Assembly (NCBI GenBank): GCA_910578115.1
Contig: CAJTPO010000018.1
Coordinates: 1-64,000, forward strand
Source: an uncultured Lachnospiraceae bacterium
Lineage (GTDB): Bacteria > Bacillota > Clostridia > Lachnospirales > Lachnospiraceae
DNA length: 64,000 nucleotides
Direction: 5' to 3'
Part shown: one piece after another, positions 1-8,715 of the stretch
Position numbering within the stretch: the first letter of the stretch is position 1
Layout: each line of letters begins with the position of its first letter
Translations under genes and position numbers: made by a program
The notes under the pieces: generated by a model
What the model saw: the letters and a program-made list of their open reading frames with translations, nothing else
What the model was told of the DNA's origin: nothing
The model's database searches: none

Positions 1-138
1 GAAACTGTCTGCTACAAAATCGGCGGCACCTACTATGAAGTGTCTACCTCCTGCGGCGGCTCGGAACGGCTCCGCGACAAGATGATACGGCTCATAAAAT
101 CGGAAACCGTCAAACCGCCCAATGACAAACAGGGATAA
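1..138 (+). CDS. TnpW-like transposon-encoded small protein, 3' part
   Basis: The frame is open from the window edge and encodes 45 residues ending in TAA. It starts ETVCYKIGGTYYEVST and continues through a Lys/Arg-rich tail (RDKMIRLIKSE). The pattern YxIGGxxYEVs followed by a dK(i/m)xRLi helix is what I recognise from the short TnpW proteins encoded just upstream of the serine recombinase in clostridial conjugative and mobilizable elements. No biochemical role is established for the family. It lies 62 bases before a recombinase stub, the usual order at an element end, so DNA left of the window is probably element and DNA to the right chromosome. The 5' end is outside the window. Confidence 0.65.
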   Translation, partial: ETVCYKIGGTYYEVSTSCGGSERLRDKMIRLIKSETVKPPNDKQG

Positions 139-200
139 ATGCGCTATAATGAATTTAGCACTACTGTTTGTCGGGCGTTCATTACAGGAGGAATGAACAT

Positions 201-530
201 ATGACAGCAAATACATATAAGCCCGGACAGATAACAGCATTATACGCCCGTCTTTCGCAGGAAGATACGTTAGAGGGCGACAGCAACAGCATTGTGAACC
301 AGAAAGCAGTCCTCTCCAGATATGCGGCGGACAACGGCTTTTCCAATCCCGTTTTCTTCATTGATGACGGCGTATCGGGCGTGACGTTTGACAGACTAAA
401 TTTTAACCGCATGATTACAGAGATTGAAGCGGGAAACGTGACGGGAAACGGGAAAGTGGATATTGTTTTCAACTTTGTAGGTGAACTCAATTTTCTTTCT
501 GTCATGCAACCGAAACGGCAAGGCGCATAG
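201..530 (+). pseudogene. Large serine recombinase (TnpX/Tn-type), N-terminal stub
   Basis: The ATG at 201 follows AGGAGGAATGAACAT, a good ribosome binding site. The first about 80 residues are a serine recombinase resolvase domain: ITALYARLSQED carries the Arg and catalytic Ser of the YxRlS motif, followed by SIVNQKAVLSRYA and FIDDGVSGVTFDRLNFNRMI. Homology stops near residue 85, just before the expected DMSRFGRD segment, and the frame ends after 109 residues of unrelated sequence. Full-length enzymes of this family are usually about 500 residues or more, with zinc-ribbon and coiled-coil DNA-binding parts, all absent here. The stub should be inactive, so the element cannot excise with this copy. 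Right of it is a truncated ATPase gene on the other strand, so this is a rearranged junction. Confidence 0.75.
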
Positions 531-2019
531 AAACTTGAAAAGGCGGTACAGCCCTTGTAATCGGGGCTATACCGCCTAATCTGAAATTACTTCCCTCTAA
601 CCGTAAACATTTCTCTTTTGTGGGTTTTCTCACAAAGGTGTTACGGATACTGATTGTTTTTTTCAAATAATCTGTAAATTGCTTTTCCACACCGGCGGCG
701 TCACCATTTTTCAACGCTTCGCAGAACATATTTACTGCATCACCGTCTTTTTGCGTATTTTCCCGAAAAAGTTTCATAATCTGCCCGGTAAACAGTTTCC
801 GTATTTCCATATTTGGGATCACCAACCGAAACATATTCCCGTCCGGCTTCCCCTGCTGAGTCAGATAACCGGTGCTGAATAAAACACTCCAGACATTATC
901 GATAGAATCGTACAATTCTTTATAGGTCAATTCCTGATGGATTTCCCTAGTTACAGCTTCCCCGGCGATCAGCTGCTCAACTGCCCGCTTTGTTGTTCCT
1001 GCATCCGCCATTTGGATGAAACGGCGGACAATATCGTTACCGCTGGTGTTTGCCCAAAAGTTGCTGGGAGCTGCCGTTTTATCAGCACGAAGCTTATCGC
1101 AGTAACAGATCACGTCCCAGGGACAATATATATCCGTGTTCCCAAAACGGTATCCGTCATACCATTCCTTCACTGTGTCATATGCTTCAGAAAGTTCATA
1201 GTATTCCAGAAGCTGCTGTACCTCATTGTCCGCAAAGCTAAAATGTTCATCAAACTGCACATCGGCAATCGTCATAATCTTGAGATTGTTTAACCCTGTA
1301 AAGATACTTTCTTTGGCAATGCGCAGGCAGCCTGTAAGTACAGCAAAGTACATATATTCGTTCGTTTTTAAAGCATTTCCAAATATCCTGCGGATCAGAG
1401 ATACCATCTGATCATAATAACCCTTTTCATTTGCTTTCGCTAACGGCACATCATATTCATCAATCAGAATAACAACTTTTCTGCCATAATATTTGTTTAA
1501 AAGCATGGATAAGGTTTTCATGCTTCCCGTCAGCACCGCTTCCGACATGGAAAAGATGTCTGCATCCCCTGCGTCAATCGTGGTCAGCTGCTCATACATC
1601 TTTTTTTCTTTGGCTGTAAGCTGTTCGCTCTCCAACAGGAACTGAAACCGCATAGCCTCATTGCCGATCACTGAATGCAGCATGGAATAAGCCGATGCAA
1701 AGTCGTCTCCCTCCACATCTTTCAGGCTGACAGATATCACCGGAAATTTTCCCATATATTCTTCGCACAGCTTAGTTTCCTTCGAAATCGCCAACCCGTC
1801 AAATACCTCATGGCTGCTGCCGATTTCGAAAAAAGTCTTTAGCATACTGATATTCAAAGATTTGCCAAACCGCCTGGGGCGTGTAAAAAGGTTTACTTTC
1901 CCCCAATTTTGAAGCAGATCTGCAATCAAACCTGTTTTGTCAATATAATAAAATCCCTCCGTCCGGATTTCCACGAAATTTTCAATTCCTACAGGAAGTT
2001 TCAGTTTAAAATCATCCAT
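502..2019 (-). CDS. AAA-ATPase-like protein, 3'-truncated (nuclease domain lost)
   Basis: Member of the AAA-ATPase-like (PF09820-type) family that normally ends in a PD-(D/E)XK-like domain. Seen: N-terminal FYYIDKTGLIADLL, P-loop variant RPRRFGKSL, Walker B VVILIDEYDVPLA, the substrate-like region TNEYMYFAVLTGCLRI, and GNTDIYCPWDVICY. Homology runs to IRNTFVRKPTKE and then changes to unrelated residues, where family members continue into the nuclease-like core with its xEIK motif. Roughly 60-70 residues are therefore missing. The start at 2019 is preceded by AAGGAG. These ATPases are very common in Lachnospiraceae and their cellular role is unknown. Truncation at the same place as the recombinase stub points to one rearrangement; activity is doubtful. 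Confidence 0.8.
   Translation of the reverse strand: MDDFKLKLPVGIENFVEIRTEGFYYIDKTGLIADLLQNWGKVNLFTRPRRFGKSLNISMLKTFFEIGSSHEVFDGLAISKETKLCEEYMGKFPVISVSLKDVEGDDFASAYSMLHSVIGNEAMRFQFLLESEQLTAKEKKMYEQLTTIDAGDADIFSMSEAVLTGSMKTLSMLLNKYYGRKVVILIDEYDVPLAKANEKGYYDQMVSLIRRIFGNALKTNEYMYFAVLTGCLRIAKESIFTGLNNLKIMTIADVQFDEHFSFADNEVQQLLEYYELSEAYDTVKEWYDGYRFGNTDIYCPWDVICYCDKLRADKTAAPSNFWANTSGNDIVRRFIQMADAGTTKRAVEQLIAGEAVTREIHQELTYKELYDSIDNVWSVLFSTGYLTQQGKPDGNMFRLVIPNMEIRKLFTGQIMKLFRENTQKDGDAVNMFCEALKNGDAAGVEKQFTDYLKKTISIRNTFVRKPTKEKCLRLEGSNFRLGGIAPITRAVPPFQVSMRLAVSVA
541..577 (-). terminator. Hairpin terminator at element/chromosome junction
   Basis: The arms AGGCGGTACAGCCC and GGGCTATACCGCCT pair over 14 positions with one G-T wobble around an 8-base loop. 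On the minus strand the stem is followed by TTTTC. This fits a rho-independent terminator for leftward transcription, but the U tract is short. It lies in the roughly 170-base zone between the last recombinase homology and the last ATPase homology. Confidence 0.45.
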
Positions 2020-2341
2020 ATGCGAGAATCTCCTTCTTCATTGCTGCCGGTTTTTAGTTTCCTGTTTCAATTTCCTTCTGTCGCAGGACGTGAACATCTT
2101 TTATTCATTCTAGCATTCACTTTTGCCAAAAGCAACCTGGCGCAGTGAATGATTCTTGTCTGTATTTTTGTGAAAAAATGGTTTCTGCCCCCAAAGACGA
2201 AAACGACATTTTGGAGAATAAATTAATGTCTGTTCCGACAGGCTTGATTTGCGCGGCGGATGATTATATGTTACCATTTACATATCATGTAGGAAGAATT
2301 GAAAAACAATAGACAGAGCACTGCATATCGGCTTGTCAAAA

Positions 2342-2448
2342 GTTATAAAGACTTCCATAATAGTATATACAGTTATAAAAAGTTATAAAAAGCTATAAAA
2401 CTAATTTGATGTTATAAAAAGTTATAAAAAGTTATAAAAATCATAAAA
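2342..2448 (+). repeat. 10-bp phased GTTATAAAAA repeats (bent DNA)
   Basis: GTTATAAAA-type units occur at 2342, 2372, 2382, 2392 (GCTATAAAA), 2411, 2421 and 2431, with a degenerate unit at 2441. The 10-base spacing places short A-tracts once per helical turn, the classic arrangement for intrinsically curved DNA. It ends about 30 bases before the ATPase start at 2480. The rest of 2020-2341 shows no supported gene. Confidence 0.75.
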
Positions 2449-2479
2449 GCATAAACGAAGCAGACTGAGGAGTCGTGTT

Positions 2480-3520
2480 ATGAATAATCCATTTACTCTG
2501 TCCTTTGGAAAGAAACCATTACAATATGTATCGCGAATTTCTCAGAACAGCGAGATTCTGGAAAATTTTACAGCGACAGAGCCGTCTAATCAAATCTATA
2601 TGATCACGGGGGTTCGAGGCTCGGGCAAGACTGTTATGATGGCTGGCATTGCCGGTGAACTTATGGAGAAAGAGGAGTGGGTTGTGGTAGAATTGAATCC
2701 AACAAGAGATCTTTTGCAGAGTCTGGCCGGTAAATTATACAGCCTGCCGGAAATGCATGCGCACTTTGTACAGGCGAGGATCGATCTTACGGTTTTGGGG
2801 CTGAATGTATCGTTGGAAAATGCGGTTCCCGTGACGGATATCGAGAGCGCGATCGCATTGATGCTGGATGAACTCCGGAAGAAACGTAAAAGACTGCTGA
2901 TCACGGTAGACGAAGTTACAAATTGTGACTCTGTCAGAGTGTTTGCCAGTTCTTTTCAGATTTTTTTACGGCAGGAGTATCCGATTTTTCTGTTGATGAC
3001 AGGATTGTATGATAATATCTATGACCTGCAGAATGCGGATGCACTGACATTCTTATACAGAGCGCCCAAGATGGTGCTGGAACCGCTGAATTATACTGCG
3101 ATCAGAAAACGGTATATGGACATATTTGAGCTGGACGTGGAAGCGGCCGGGAAAATGGCCGGATTGACGAAAGGCTATCCGTTTGCATTTCAGGTATTGG
3201 GCTATCTGCGTTGGGAGAATAGAACGGTAAAGTCTTTGGAAGAGATTCTGCCGGAATACGACCAGTATCTGGAAGAATATGTTTATGGAAAGATCTGGTC
3301 GGAACTTTCTGATCTGGACAGACAGGTTTTGATCAGAATGTCCACAGGCGGCGAGACGAAAGTCAAGAATATCAGGGAAGGTATCGGGATGAAACCGGAG
3401 CAGTTCTCGGTGTACAGGGATCGTTTGAAAAGAAAAGGGGTTCTCGATACGAGTAAATATGGGGAGGTATCTTTTGTTCTGCCAAGATTTGCGGAATTTG
3501 TTTTAATGAGAATCCTCTGA
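2480..3520 (+). CDS. P-loop ATPase (archaeal-ATPase-like, STAND-type)
   Basis: Encodes 346 residues that appear complete. Walker A is GVRGSGKT (about residues 44-51), Walker B is RLLITVDEV (about 139-147), and FLLMTGLYDNI looks like a sensor segment. GYPFAFQVLGYL is typical of the lid region in archaeal-type ATPases. The C-terminal 80 residues read as a winged helix (SELSDLDRQVLIRMS ... VYRDRLKRKGVL), so the protein is likely a DNA-binding NTPase. No toxin or nuclease domain is visible. It is a single-gene unit behind curved DNA and is flanked by decayed members of another ATPase family, a setting typical of accessory genes. The specific function is unknown. The start has a modest upstream GAGGAG at 2467-2472. 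Confidence 0.75.
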   Translation: MNNPFTLSFGKKPLQYVSRISQNSEILENFTATEPSNQIYMITGVRGSGKTVMMAGIAGELMEKEEWVVVELNPTRDLLQSLAGKLYSLPEMHAHFVQARIDLTVLGLNVSLENAVPVTDIESAIALMLDELRKKRKRLLITVDEVTNCDSVRVFASSFQIFLRQEYPIFLLMTGLYDNIYDLQNADALTFLYRAPKMVLEPLNYTAIRKRYMDIFELDVEAAGKMAGLTKGYPFAFQVLGYLRWENRTVKSLEEILPEYDQYLEEYVYGKIWSELSDLDRQVLIRMSTGGETKVKNIREGIGMKPEQFSVYRDRLKRKGVLDTSKYGEVSFVLPRFAEFVLMRIL

Positions 3521-3616
3521 ATGAAAAATAAGACAAACCTGATTAAGAAAGTGAAAAAATGTGATAAGCTAAATAGAAAGCAGATGAATGCGTATGGTAC
3601 AGGGAGGCGCGATATA

Positions 3617-4353
3617 ATGGGAATCTATCTGAATCCGGGCAACAGGGGGTTCTGGCAGTCAATCCGTTCCGAAATCTATGTGGATAAGACGGGACTGATC
3701 GCGAAGACGAACCAGTATTTGAATACGGAACAGTAATATATCTGTGGCAGCAGGCCGAGACGCTTCGGAAAGTCCATGGCGCTTAAGATGCCTGCGGCTT
3801 ATTACAGCCGCGGTTGTGATTCCGGGGAATTATTCAAGGGATTTTAGATAGAAAAAGTGGAGACTTTCATGGGGCATCTAAACCGGTAGGAGGTTATCTT
3901 TTTGAACATGCAGCAGTTTCTGATCAGGACAGGGGAAGAGGATGTAACGGAATATTTGGAGAGGATTGTGTAATGCGGGAAAGACAGGAGTGTGAGGATC
4001 TGCAGAAGCAATATCTTGATTTCCTGCGGAACCTGTTAAAGGATCAGCCTTATGTCGCGTTGGCGTATATGACGGGAATCCTGCCGCTGCCACATACGGA
4101 CAAGCCGGCGCTGGTGGTGGAACTGAAATATGATAAAACGGCCGATGCTGCGATCAGGCAGATCAAAGACCGGCAGTATACGCAGGTATTTGACGGATAT
4201 CGCGGAGAAATCCTGCTCACGGAGATCAACTATAACAGCGGGGACAAAGATAACCCCCAAAGCTGTGTGATAGAAAAATTGAAAAACAACAGGGAATTAT
4301 TTAGAAGGAGGAAGCGACAGCTATGTGGCAGTTTACATTTCCGTTTTTCCTGA
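3617..4353 (+). pseudogene. Degenerate AAA-ATPase-like/PD-(D/E)XK protein
   Basis: The ATG at 3617 follows AGGGAGG and begins MGIYLNPGNRGF, then SEIYVDKTGLIAKTNQYLNTEQ, the hallmark N-terminus of the family. A TAA at 3734-3736 interrupts it, but the same frame continues with YICGSRPRRFGKSMA, the P-loop. More stops follow, and most of the ATPase core is missing. From 3973 the text resumes with LLKDQPYVALAYMTGILPL and then jumps to the C-terminal nuclease-like PALVVELKYDKTADAAIRQI. At least two internal deletions and several stops make this a dead gene. It overlaps the start of the next gene. It is the second member of the same family within 3 kb. Confidence 0.85.
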
Positions 4354-5342
4354 TCGCACTTTTTATTTTCGTGGGGATCATGGTGCGTGATGCCAGAACT
4401 TTATGGAGCGGGTTTTCCTTTTTCTGGCTGATGCTGTGGTCGGCGGTGACTTTATTCCTGTTTCTGTCCGAATACGCGGCAAGTCTGATGACAAATGACG
4501 TTATAATCGGTATCCTGCTCTTCCTGATCATCCTGGCGGTGGGCAGTATCGTGGCCTTTCCGGCGGTCCTGATCCTGGTGTTTTTTGTGGAAGGCATCAG
4601 AGTGATCAGACATGAGGGGGCCAAACTGTCGAATCTGCTGTCTCTTCTGTTTTCCTTTCTGCTGTATGGTTATCTGGCGATCTGGCCGGCGGTCGGTAAC
4701 TTGAAGAAGAATACGCCCGGCACGATGTTCTATATGATCGTCAGTTTTGCAGCAGTCTATGTATTGTCGTTGATGGCCATCTATTGTCTGTCGGCCGTTC
4801 TCAATCTCATCCATTTGAAAAAAAGAAGAAACGCGGACTATATTGTGGTACTGGGGTGCGGGATCGCGGGGGAAAAGGTAACGCCGCTGCTGGCGGCGCG
4901 GGTTGACAGGGGGATAGCGCTGCTGCGGTGCAACCCGAAAGCCGTGCTGATCATGTCCGGCGGGCAGGGACCGGGCGAGAAGATACCGGAAAGTGAAGCG
5001 ATGGCGGATTACGCGATCGAACAGGGAGTGGACGCCGCCAGGATCATCAGAGAGCAGAGATCTGTATCAACCCAGGAAAATCTGCAGTTTTCCCGGGAAC
5101 TGATGGCAGGGGAGAAGCCAAAGATCATCTTGGTCACAACGGCATACCATGTATTCCGCTCTCTGCTTCTGGCGCGGCGGCAGGGGATAAAGTGCGTGGG
5201 ATTCGGCGCCAGAACCAAATGGTATTTTACGCTGAATGCCCTGCTCCGCGAGTTTATCGGCTATCTGCACCTGACACGCAAAAGACATGTGATTGTGGTT
5301 GGCGTGGTGACGGGATTTGTGGTGATCGCTAATCTTCTGTGA
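4323..5342 (+). CDS. YdcF family membrane protein (DUF218)
   Basis: Encodes 339 residues. About five hydrophobic helices fill residues 3-165, for example QFTFPFFLIALFIFVGI. They are followed by a DUF218/YdcF domain: ADYIVVLGCGIAG, MSGGQGPGEKIPESEAMADYAI, SVSTQENLQFSREL and ILVTTAYHVFRSLLLARRQG. The family includes SanA and ElyC, linked to envelope integrity, but the biochemical activity is not settled. In this topology the DUF218 domain follows the membrane part and a final hydrophobic segment closes the protein. AGAAGGAGGAAGCG before the ATG supports the start. It reads as a stand-alone gene, convergent with nothing nearby. Confidence 0.85.
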   Translation: MWQFTFPFFLIALFIFVGIMVRDARTLWSGFSFFWLMLWSAVTLFLFLSEYAASLMTNDVIIGILLFLIILAVGSIVAFPAVLILVFFVEGIRVIRHEGAKLSNLLSLLFSFLLYGYLAIWPAVGNLKKNTPGTMFYMIVSFAAVYVLSLMAIYCLSAVLNLIHLKKRRNADYIVVLGCGIAGEKVTPLLAARVDRGIALLRCNPKAVLIMSGGQGPGEKIPESEAMADYAIEQGVDAARIIREQRSVSTQENLQFSRELMAGEKPKIILVTTAYHVFRSLLLARRQGIKCVGFGARTKWYFTLNALLREFIGYLHLTRKRHVIVVGVVTGFVVIANLL

Positions 5343-5494
5343 TAACAGCTCGACTTCTAACTCTCCCATAATTGCCAATATAATTACAAATAATATGGAA
5401 TAAATTATGGTACCTGGTTTGGATTATTTTTATAATAAAGGCTACAGAAAGCGAAGGACTTATTCGGAAAATAATTCAGGCAGGAGGTAGAAGG

Positions 5495-6502
5495 ATGAAG
5501 CGTAATATGAGGCAATGGGTCAGGGAGTACAGGGAGGCACACGTGAAAAAAGCTGCTCCCATCTTATCCTTTCCAGGCGTACAGCTGCTGGGCCGTACCG
5601 TGGAGGAGCTGGTGGGAAGCGGACAACTGCAGGCGGCGTGTATGCAGGCGGTGGCAGACAGATTTCCTGCGGGGATCGCATTCAGTCTGATGGATCTGTC
5701 CGTAGAGGCAGAGGCATTTGGGAGCAGGATCCTCTACAGCCCGGATGAAGTGCCGACAGTCGTTGGAACTTTGATCAGGAGTGAAGAGGAGGCGGAAGCG
5801 CTGCGGGTACCGGAAGTGGGGGCAGGCAGGACCGGGGAATGCGTTGAGGGAATTCGTCTGGCAAGTGCCCGGATCACGGACAGGCCGGTTCTGGCAGGGA
5901 TGATCGGGCCGTTTTCTCTGGCGGGCAGATTGCTGGATATGACAGAGATTATGGTCATGTGTTATGAGGAGCCGGACATTGTAGAGACAATTTTGAAAAA
6001 GGCGGTACAGTTTCTGACCGCGTATGCGCGGGCGTTTAAAGCGGCTGGAGCAGACGGCATCTGTATTGCTGAGCCGGCGGCAGGCCTGCTTTCGCCGGGC
6101 CTGATTGCGGAATTTTCGACGCCATATGTCAATGAGATCTGCGAAGCGGTGGAAGACGATGAATTTATGGTTCTGTACCATAATTGTGGCAATGTGGAGC
6201 CGCTGCTGGATAACCTGAACCTTGTAAAAGCCACGGCGTACAGTTTCGGCAATGCGGTAGACCTGTCAAAAACATTGGAGGCGCTGCCTGCCGATAAACT
6301 GGTGTTTGGCAACATTGATCCGGCAGGCGTTATCCGGCATGGCAGTCCGCAGGCGATACGGGAGCAGACGCTTTCACTGCTGTCGGCATGCGGCCGGTAT
6401 CCTAATTTTGTGATCGCCAGCGGGTGTGATATTCCCCCGATGACACCGCTTGAAAATATACAGGCGTTCTTTGATGCGGTAGAGGAGTACTACTCTTTTT
6501 AG
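5495..6502 (+). CDS. MtaA/UroD-fold methylcobamide methyltransferase
   Basis: Encodes 335 residues, the usual length for MtaA/MtbA-type methyltransferases of the uroporphyrinogen decarboxylase fold. The zinc motif is present as H229-x-C231 (VLYHNCGNV) with C311 in IASGCDIPP. VFGNIDPAGVI and AGMIGPFSLAGRL are also family hallmarks, and the decarboxylase arginines are not evident. In methanogens such enzymes move a methyl group from a corrinoid protein to coenzyme M. A clostridium is not expected to use coenzyme M, so the acceptor (perhaps tetrahydrofolate or another thiol) is unknown. AGGAGG precedes the ATG and a TATAAT lies at 5431-5436. It converges with the PocR-AraC gene, and its corrinoid partner starts at 8027. 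Confidence 0.8.
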   Translation: MKRNMRQWVREYREAHVKKAAPILSFPGVQLLGRTVEELVGSGQLQAACMQAVADRFPAGIAFSLMDLSVEAEAFGSRILYSPDEVPTVVGTLIRSEEEAEALRVPEVGAGRTGECVEGIRLASARITDRPVLAGMIGPFSLAGRLLDMTEIMVMCYEEPDIVETILKKAVQFLTAYARAFKAAGADGICIAEPAAGLLSPGLIAEFSTPYVNEICEAVEDDEFMVLYHNCGNVEPLLDNLNLVKATAYSFGNAVDLSKTLEALPADKLVFGNIDPAGVIRHGSPQAIREQTLSLLSACGRYPNFVIASGCDIPPMTPLENIQAFFDAVEEYYSF

Positions 6503-7752
6503 CGGAACTGCTTTGGCGTCAGGCCCGTATATTTTTTGAAAACTTTGGAAAAGTAACTCTGGTCTTCAAAACCGACTGCCAATGAGATATCAATGATGGA
6601 GTAGTCGGTGTTGGCCAGAAGCCGCTTGCTTTCTTCAATACGCACCATATTCAGGTATTCCCGAAAAGAAGAACCGGTTGACTGTTTGAATAAGGAAGAG
6701 AAATAGGAAGGATTCAAGTTAACATGTTCGGCAAGATCTTCCAGAGTCAGGTTTTGGGAATAGTTACCGGAAATATAGCGGATTGCCCGTTTGATGATTT
6801 CATTTCCGCGGGACGGAATGTAGTCAAACATACATTCCGTGAAAACATCAATGTTTTCCTGCAGCCGGTAGCATAAATCGTCGAGAGACTGGATGGACTG
6901 AAGATCTTTTAAAAACTGGTTGTTGACGCGCAGCACACTGTCGCTGGTGGCCCCGCCTTCTATGGCGGCTCTGGAGAGAAGCGATGAGAGTTCCATGGCG
7001 CGGGATTTTACGATCTGCAGATTGCTTCCTTCCGCAAAGAAAACGTAGCCCAGCAGATCGTTTAACAGAGATTTGGCAGTGGCCGTATCGCCGGTTTTCA
7101 GCTTGGTAACCAGAGCTTTCTCCTTTTCATAGGGGTATGATCTGGTGTTGATCAGGGAACTTGCCTTGTAGGTCTGGATGGACTCGTTTATTTCGGATTG
7201 CTGGTACAGTTTATTGTGGTTCATGATAAATTGATGCTTATTGTCCGTAATGAGGCCGGAGCACATGTAGTAGAGCAGACGGCTGATGTGGGTGACTTTC
7301 GCAGGCAGGAAGACGGGGAGCGTATTCGCTTCCTCGTACATTTCCAGAGTCGGTATGGTCGGTATTCCATATTTCCCGGCAATATCCGACAGCAGGAGAG
7401 AATCGGGTTCGTCCATCAAAAAAGGGCCGGCAAGAATAGAACCCAGCAGCGTATTATGATTTGCCAGAGGGAAAACAATGTGGTTGAGATTGGAATGACA
7501 GGAGAATATATAGGCTTCTCCGAGACTCATGGCAAGTTTACTGGCGTTTGAGTGGATTTTGATGCAGGAGTCTTTTGGAGGAAGATACCGTTTAAAGATC
7601 TCACAGTATCTGTGTGTTTGTCCCAGAGAGTCCAGGATCTCACCATTTTCGTCCAATACCTGGACGGAAAGGCCGATGCATTGACGAAAGGTTTCAAGCA
7701 GTTCATGAAGCGCCTTTTTCTCGATGATGGAATACAAAGCAGGCTGTGACAT
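6499..7752 (-). CDS. PocR-domain AraC-family transcriptional regulator
   Basis: Encodes 417 residues. Residues about 8-170 match the PocR sensory domain: LLETFRQCIGLSVQVLDENG, C-rich positions in RYCEIFKRYLPPKDSC and IFSCHSNLNHIVFPL, then GSILAGPFLMDEPD. The last about 100 residues are an AraC double helix-turn-helix (ITDI-equivalent LTLEDLAEHVNLNPSYFSSLFKQ and SIIDISLAVGFEDQSYFSKVFKKYTG). PocR in Salmonella controls propanediol and cobalamin genes. Here the gene is divergent from the corrinoid-protein operon and convergent, with a 4-base overlap, with the MtaA-like gene, so it probably senses the substrate or a corrinoid and activates both. Confidence 0.85.
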   Translation of the reverse strand: MSQPALYSIIEKKALHELLETFRQCIGLSVQVLDENGEILDSLGQTHRYCEIFKRYLPPKDSCIKIHSNASKLAMSLGEAYIFSCHSNLNHIVFPLANHNTLLGSILAGPFLMDEPDSLLLSDIAGKYGIPTIPTLEMYEEANTLPVFLPAKVTHISRLLYYMCSGLITDNKHQFIMNHNKLYQQSEINESIQTYKASSLINTRSYPYEKEKALVTKLKTGDTATAKSLLNDLLGYVFFAEGSNLQIVKSRAMELSSLLSRAAIEGGATSDSVLRVNNQFLKDLQSIQSLDDLCYRLQENIDVFTECMFDYIPSRGNEIIKRAIRYISGNYSQNLTLEDLAEHVNLNPSYFSSLFKQSTGSSFREYLNMVRIEESKRLLANTDYSIIDISLAVGFEDQSYFSKVFKKYTGLTPKQFR

Positions 7753-8026
7753 AAAAATCTCCCCTTTTATCTAAAAAAATTACCAAAACAGCTTTTGCTA
7801 CTCGAATTATAACGCGAAAAACTAAAAAAATATACAGGTTATCCAAAAATTAAACAAACAAATTTGGTAAAAATTTTTTATAATAAACATAAAGAAACTG
7901 TAGAATGAAGTAAAAGATTGAAGTTGAGACAAAAGCAGCGCAGAAATGGAGAAAATGATGGATCTGGCAGCTGCAGGAACCGGCTGGCCGGATGGACAGA
8001 GGATTTTGTACAAGGAGGAAACAGAC
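7753..8026. promoter_or_regulatory. Divergent control region of regulator and corrinoid operon
   Basis: This AT-rich 274-base gap separates the PocR-AraC gene from the corrinoid-protein gene. It holds TTACCAAA at 7780-7787 and its inverse TTTGGTAA at 7863-7870, candidates for regulator contacts. TATAAT at 7879-7884 points rightward and has no good -35 at 17 bases, as expected for an activator-dependent promoter. The right part carries a shortened copy of a dispersed repeat (7916-7951). No cobalamin riboswitch elements were recognised. Confidence 0.45.
7916..7951 (+). repeat. Shortened copy of dispersed structured repeat
   Basis: GATTGAA at 7916-7922 and the 21-base end segment at 7931-7951 (AAAAGCAGCGCAGAAATGGAG) match the two ends of the longer repeats at 28397 and 53194. 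The hairpin middle, about 57 bases, is missing. Like the full copies it lies upstream of a start codon, here about 75 bases before the chosen ATG. Confidence 0.6.
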
Positions 8027-8671
8027 ATGGCAGCAGAAATTGTTGTTGAGATAAGTGAATTACTGCAAAAAGGAAGGGCAAAAAATGTAAAGAACCTGGT
8101 ACAGGAGGCTTTGGATCAGGGCATTGATCCGAAGGAGATCCTGAACGACGGGCTGCTGGCGGGCATGATGGTGGTCGGCGGTAAATTTAAGCGGAATGAG
8201 GTATTCGTGCCGGAGGTGCTGGTGGCGGCAAGAGCGATGAACGCAGGTATTACGCTTCTGGAACCTAAACTGGTGGAGGTGGGAAATGAGCCGGTGGGCA
8301 AGGCAGTGGTAGGCACGGTGAAAGGCGATCTCCACGATATCGGCAAGAACCTGGTGGTGATGATGCTCAAAGGGGCAGGTTTTGATGTTGTTGATCTGGG
8401 AACCGATGTGGAAGCGGATGTTTTTATAGAGAGGGCAGAAGAGGAGAATGCAGATATTATCTGTATGTCGGCGCTGCTGACGACAACCATGCCGTATATG
8501 CAGACGGTCATCGATGCATTGCAGGAAAAGGGACTGCGGGAGAAATATATCGTCATGATCGGAGGAGCACCCGTAAATGACGCATTTGCAAAACAGATCG
8601 GAGCAGATTACTATACACCGGATGCGGCTACGGCGGCTGAAACAGCCAGACGGGCTGTGACGGACAGATAG
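8027..8671 (+). CDS. Cobalamin-binding corrinoid protein (MtaC/MtbC-like)
   Basis: Encodes 214 residues with the two-part layout of methyltransferase corrinoid proteins. A helical cap (about 1-90) contains EILNDGLLAGMMVVGGKFKRNEVFVPEVL. It is followed by a B12-binding Rossmann domain with D101-x-H103-xx-G106 (GDLHDIGKNLV), whose His ligates cobalt from below. SALLTTTMPYM (about 148-158) and IGGAPV (about 178-183) complete the B12 site. It should carry the methyl group between the two methyltransferases encoded nearby. I chose ATG 8027 because AAGGAGG lies just upstream and it gives the family N-terminus; the frame is open back to 7946. It leads the operon with the activator gene 20-45 bases downstream. 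Confidence 0.93.
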   Translation: MAAEIVVEISELLQKGRAKNVKNLVQEALDQGIDPKEILNDGLLAGMMVVGGKFKRNEVFVPEVLVAARAMNAGITLLEPKLVEVGNEPVGKAVVGTVKGDLHDIGKNLVVMMLKGAGFDVVDLGTDVEADVFIERAEEENADIICMSALLTTTMPYMQTVIDALQEKGLREKYIVMIGGAPVNDAFAKQIGADYYTPDAATAAETARRAVTDR

Positions 8672-8715
8672 GAAGGGCTGCCGGGGAAAGAGTGCTGTGC
8701 CGCAGGATGGGGGTT

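Noticed and set aside
2342..2448. CRISPR array
   Set aside because: Units are only 10 bases, AT-rich and without unique spacers; phased A-tracts explain them better.
7753..8026. Cobalamin riboswitch upstream of the corrinoid protein
   Set aside because: No B12-box-like sequence or long structured leader was recognised; the gap is AT-rich and holds a repeat fragment instead.
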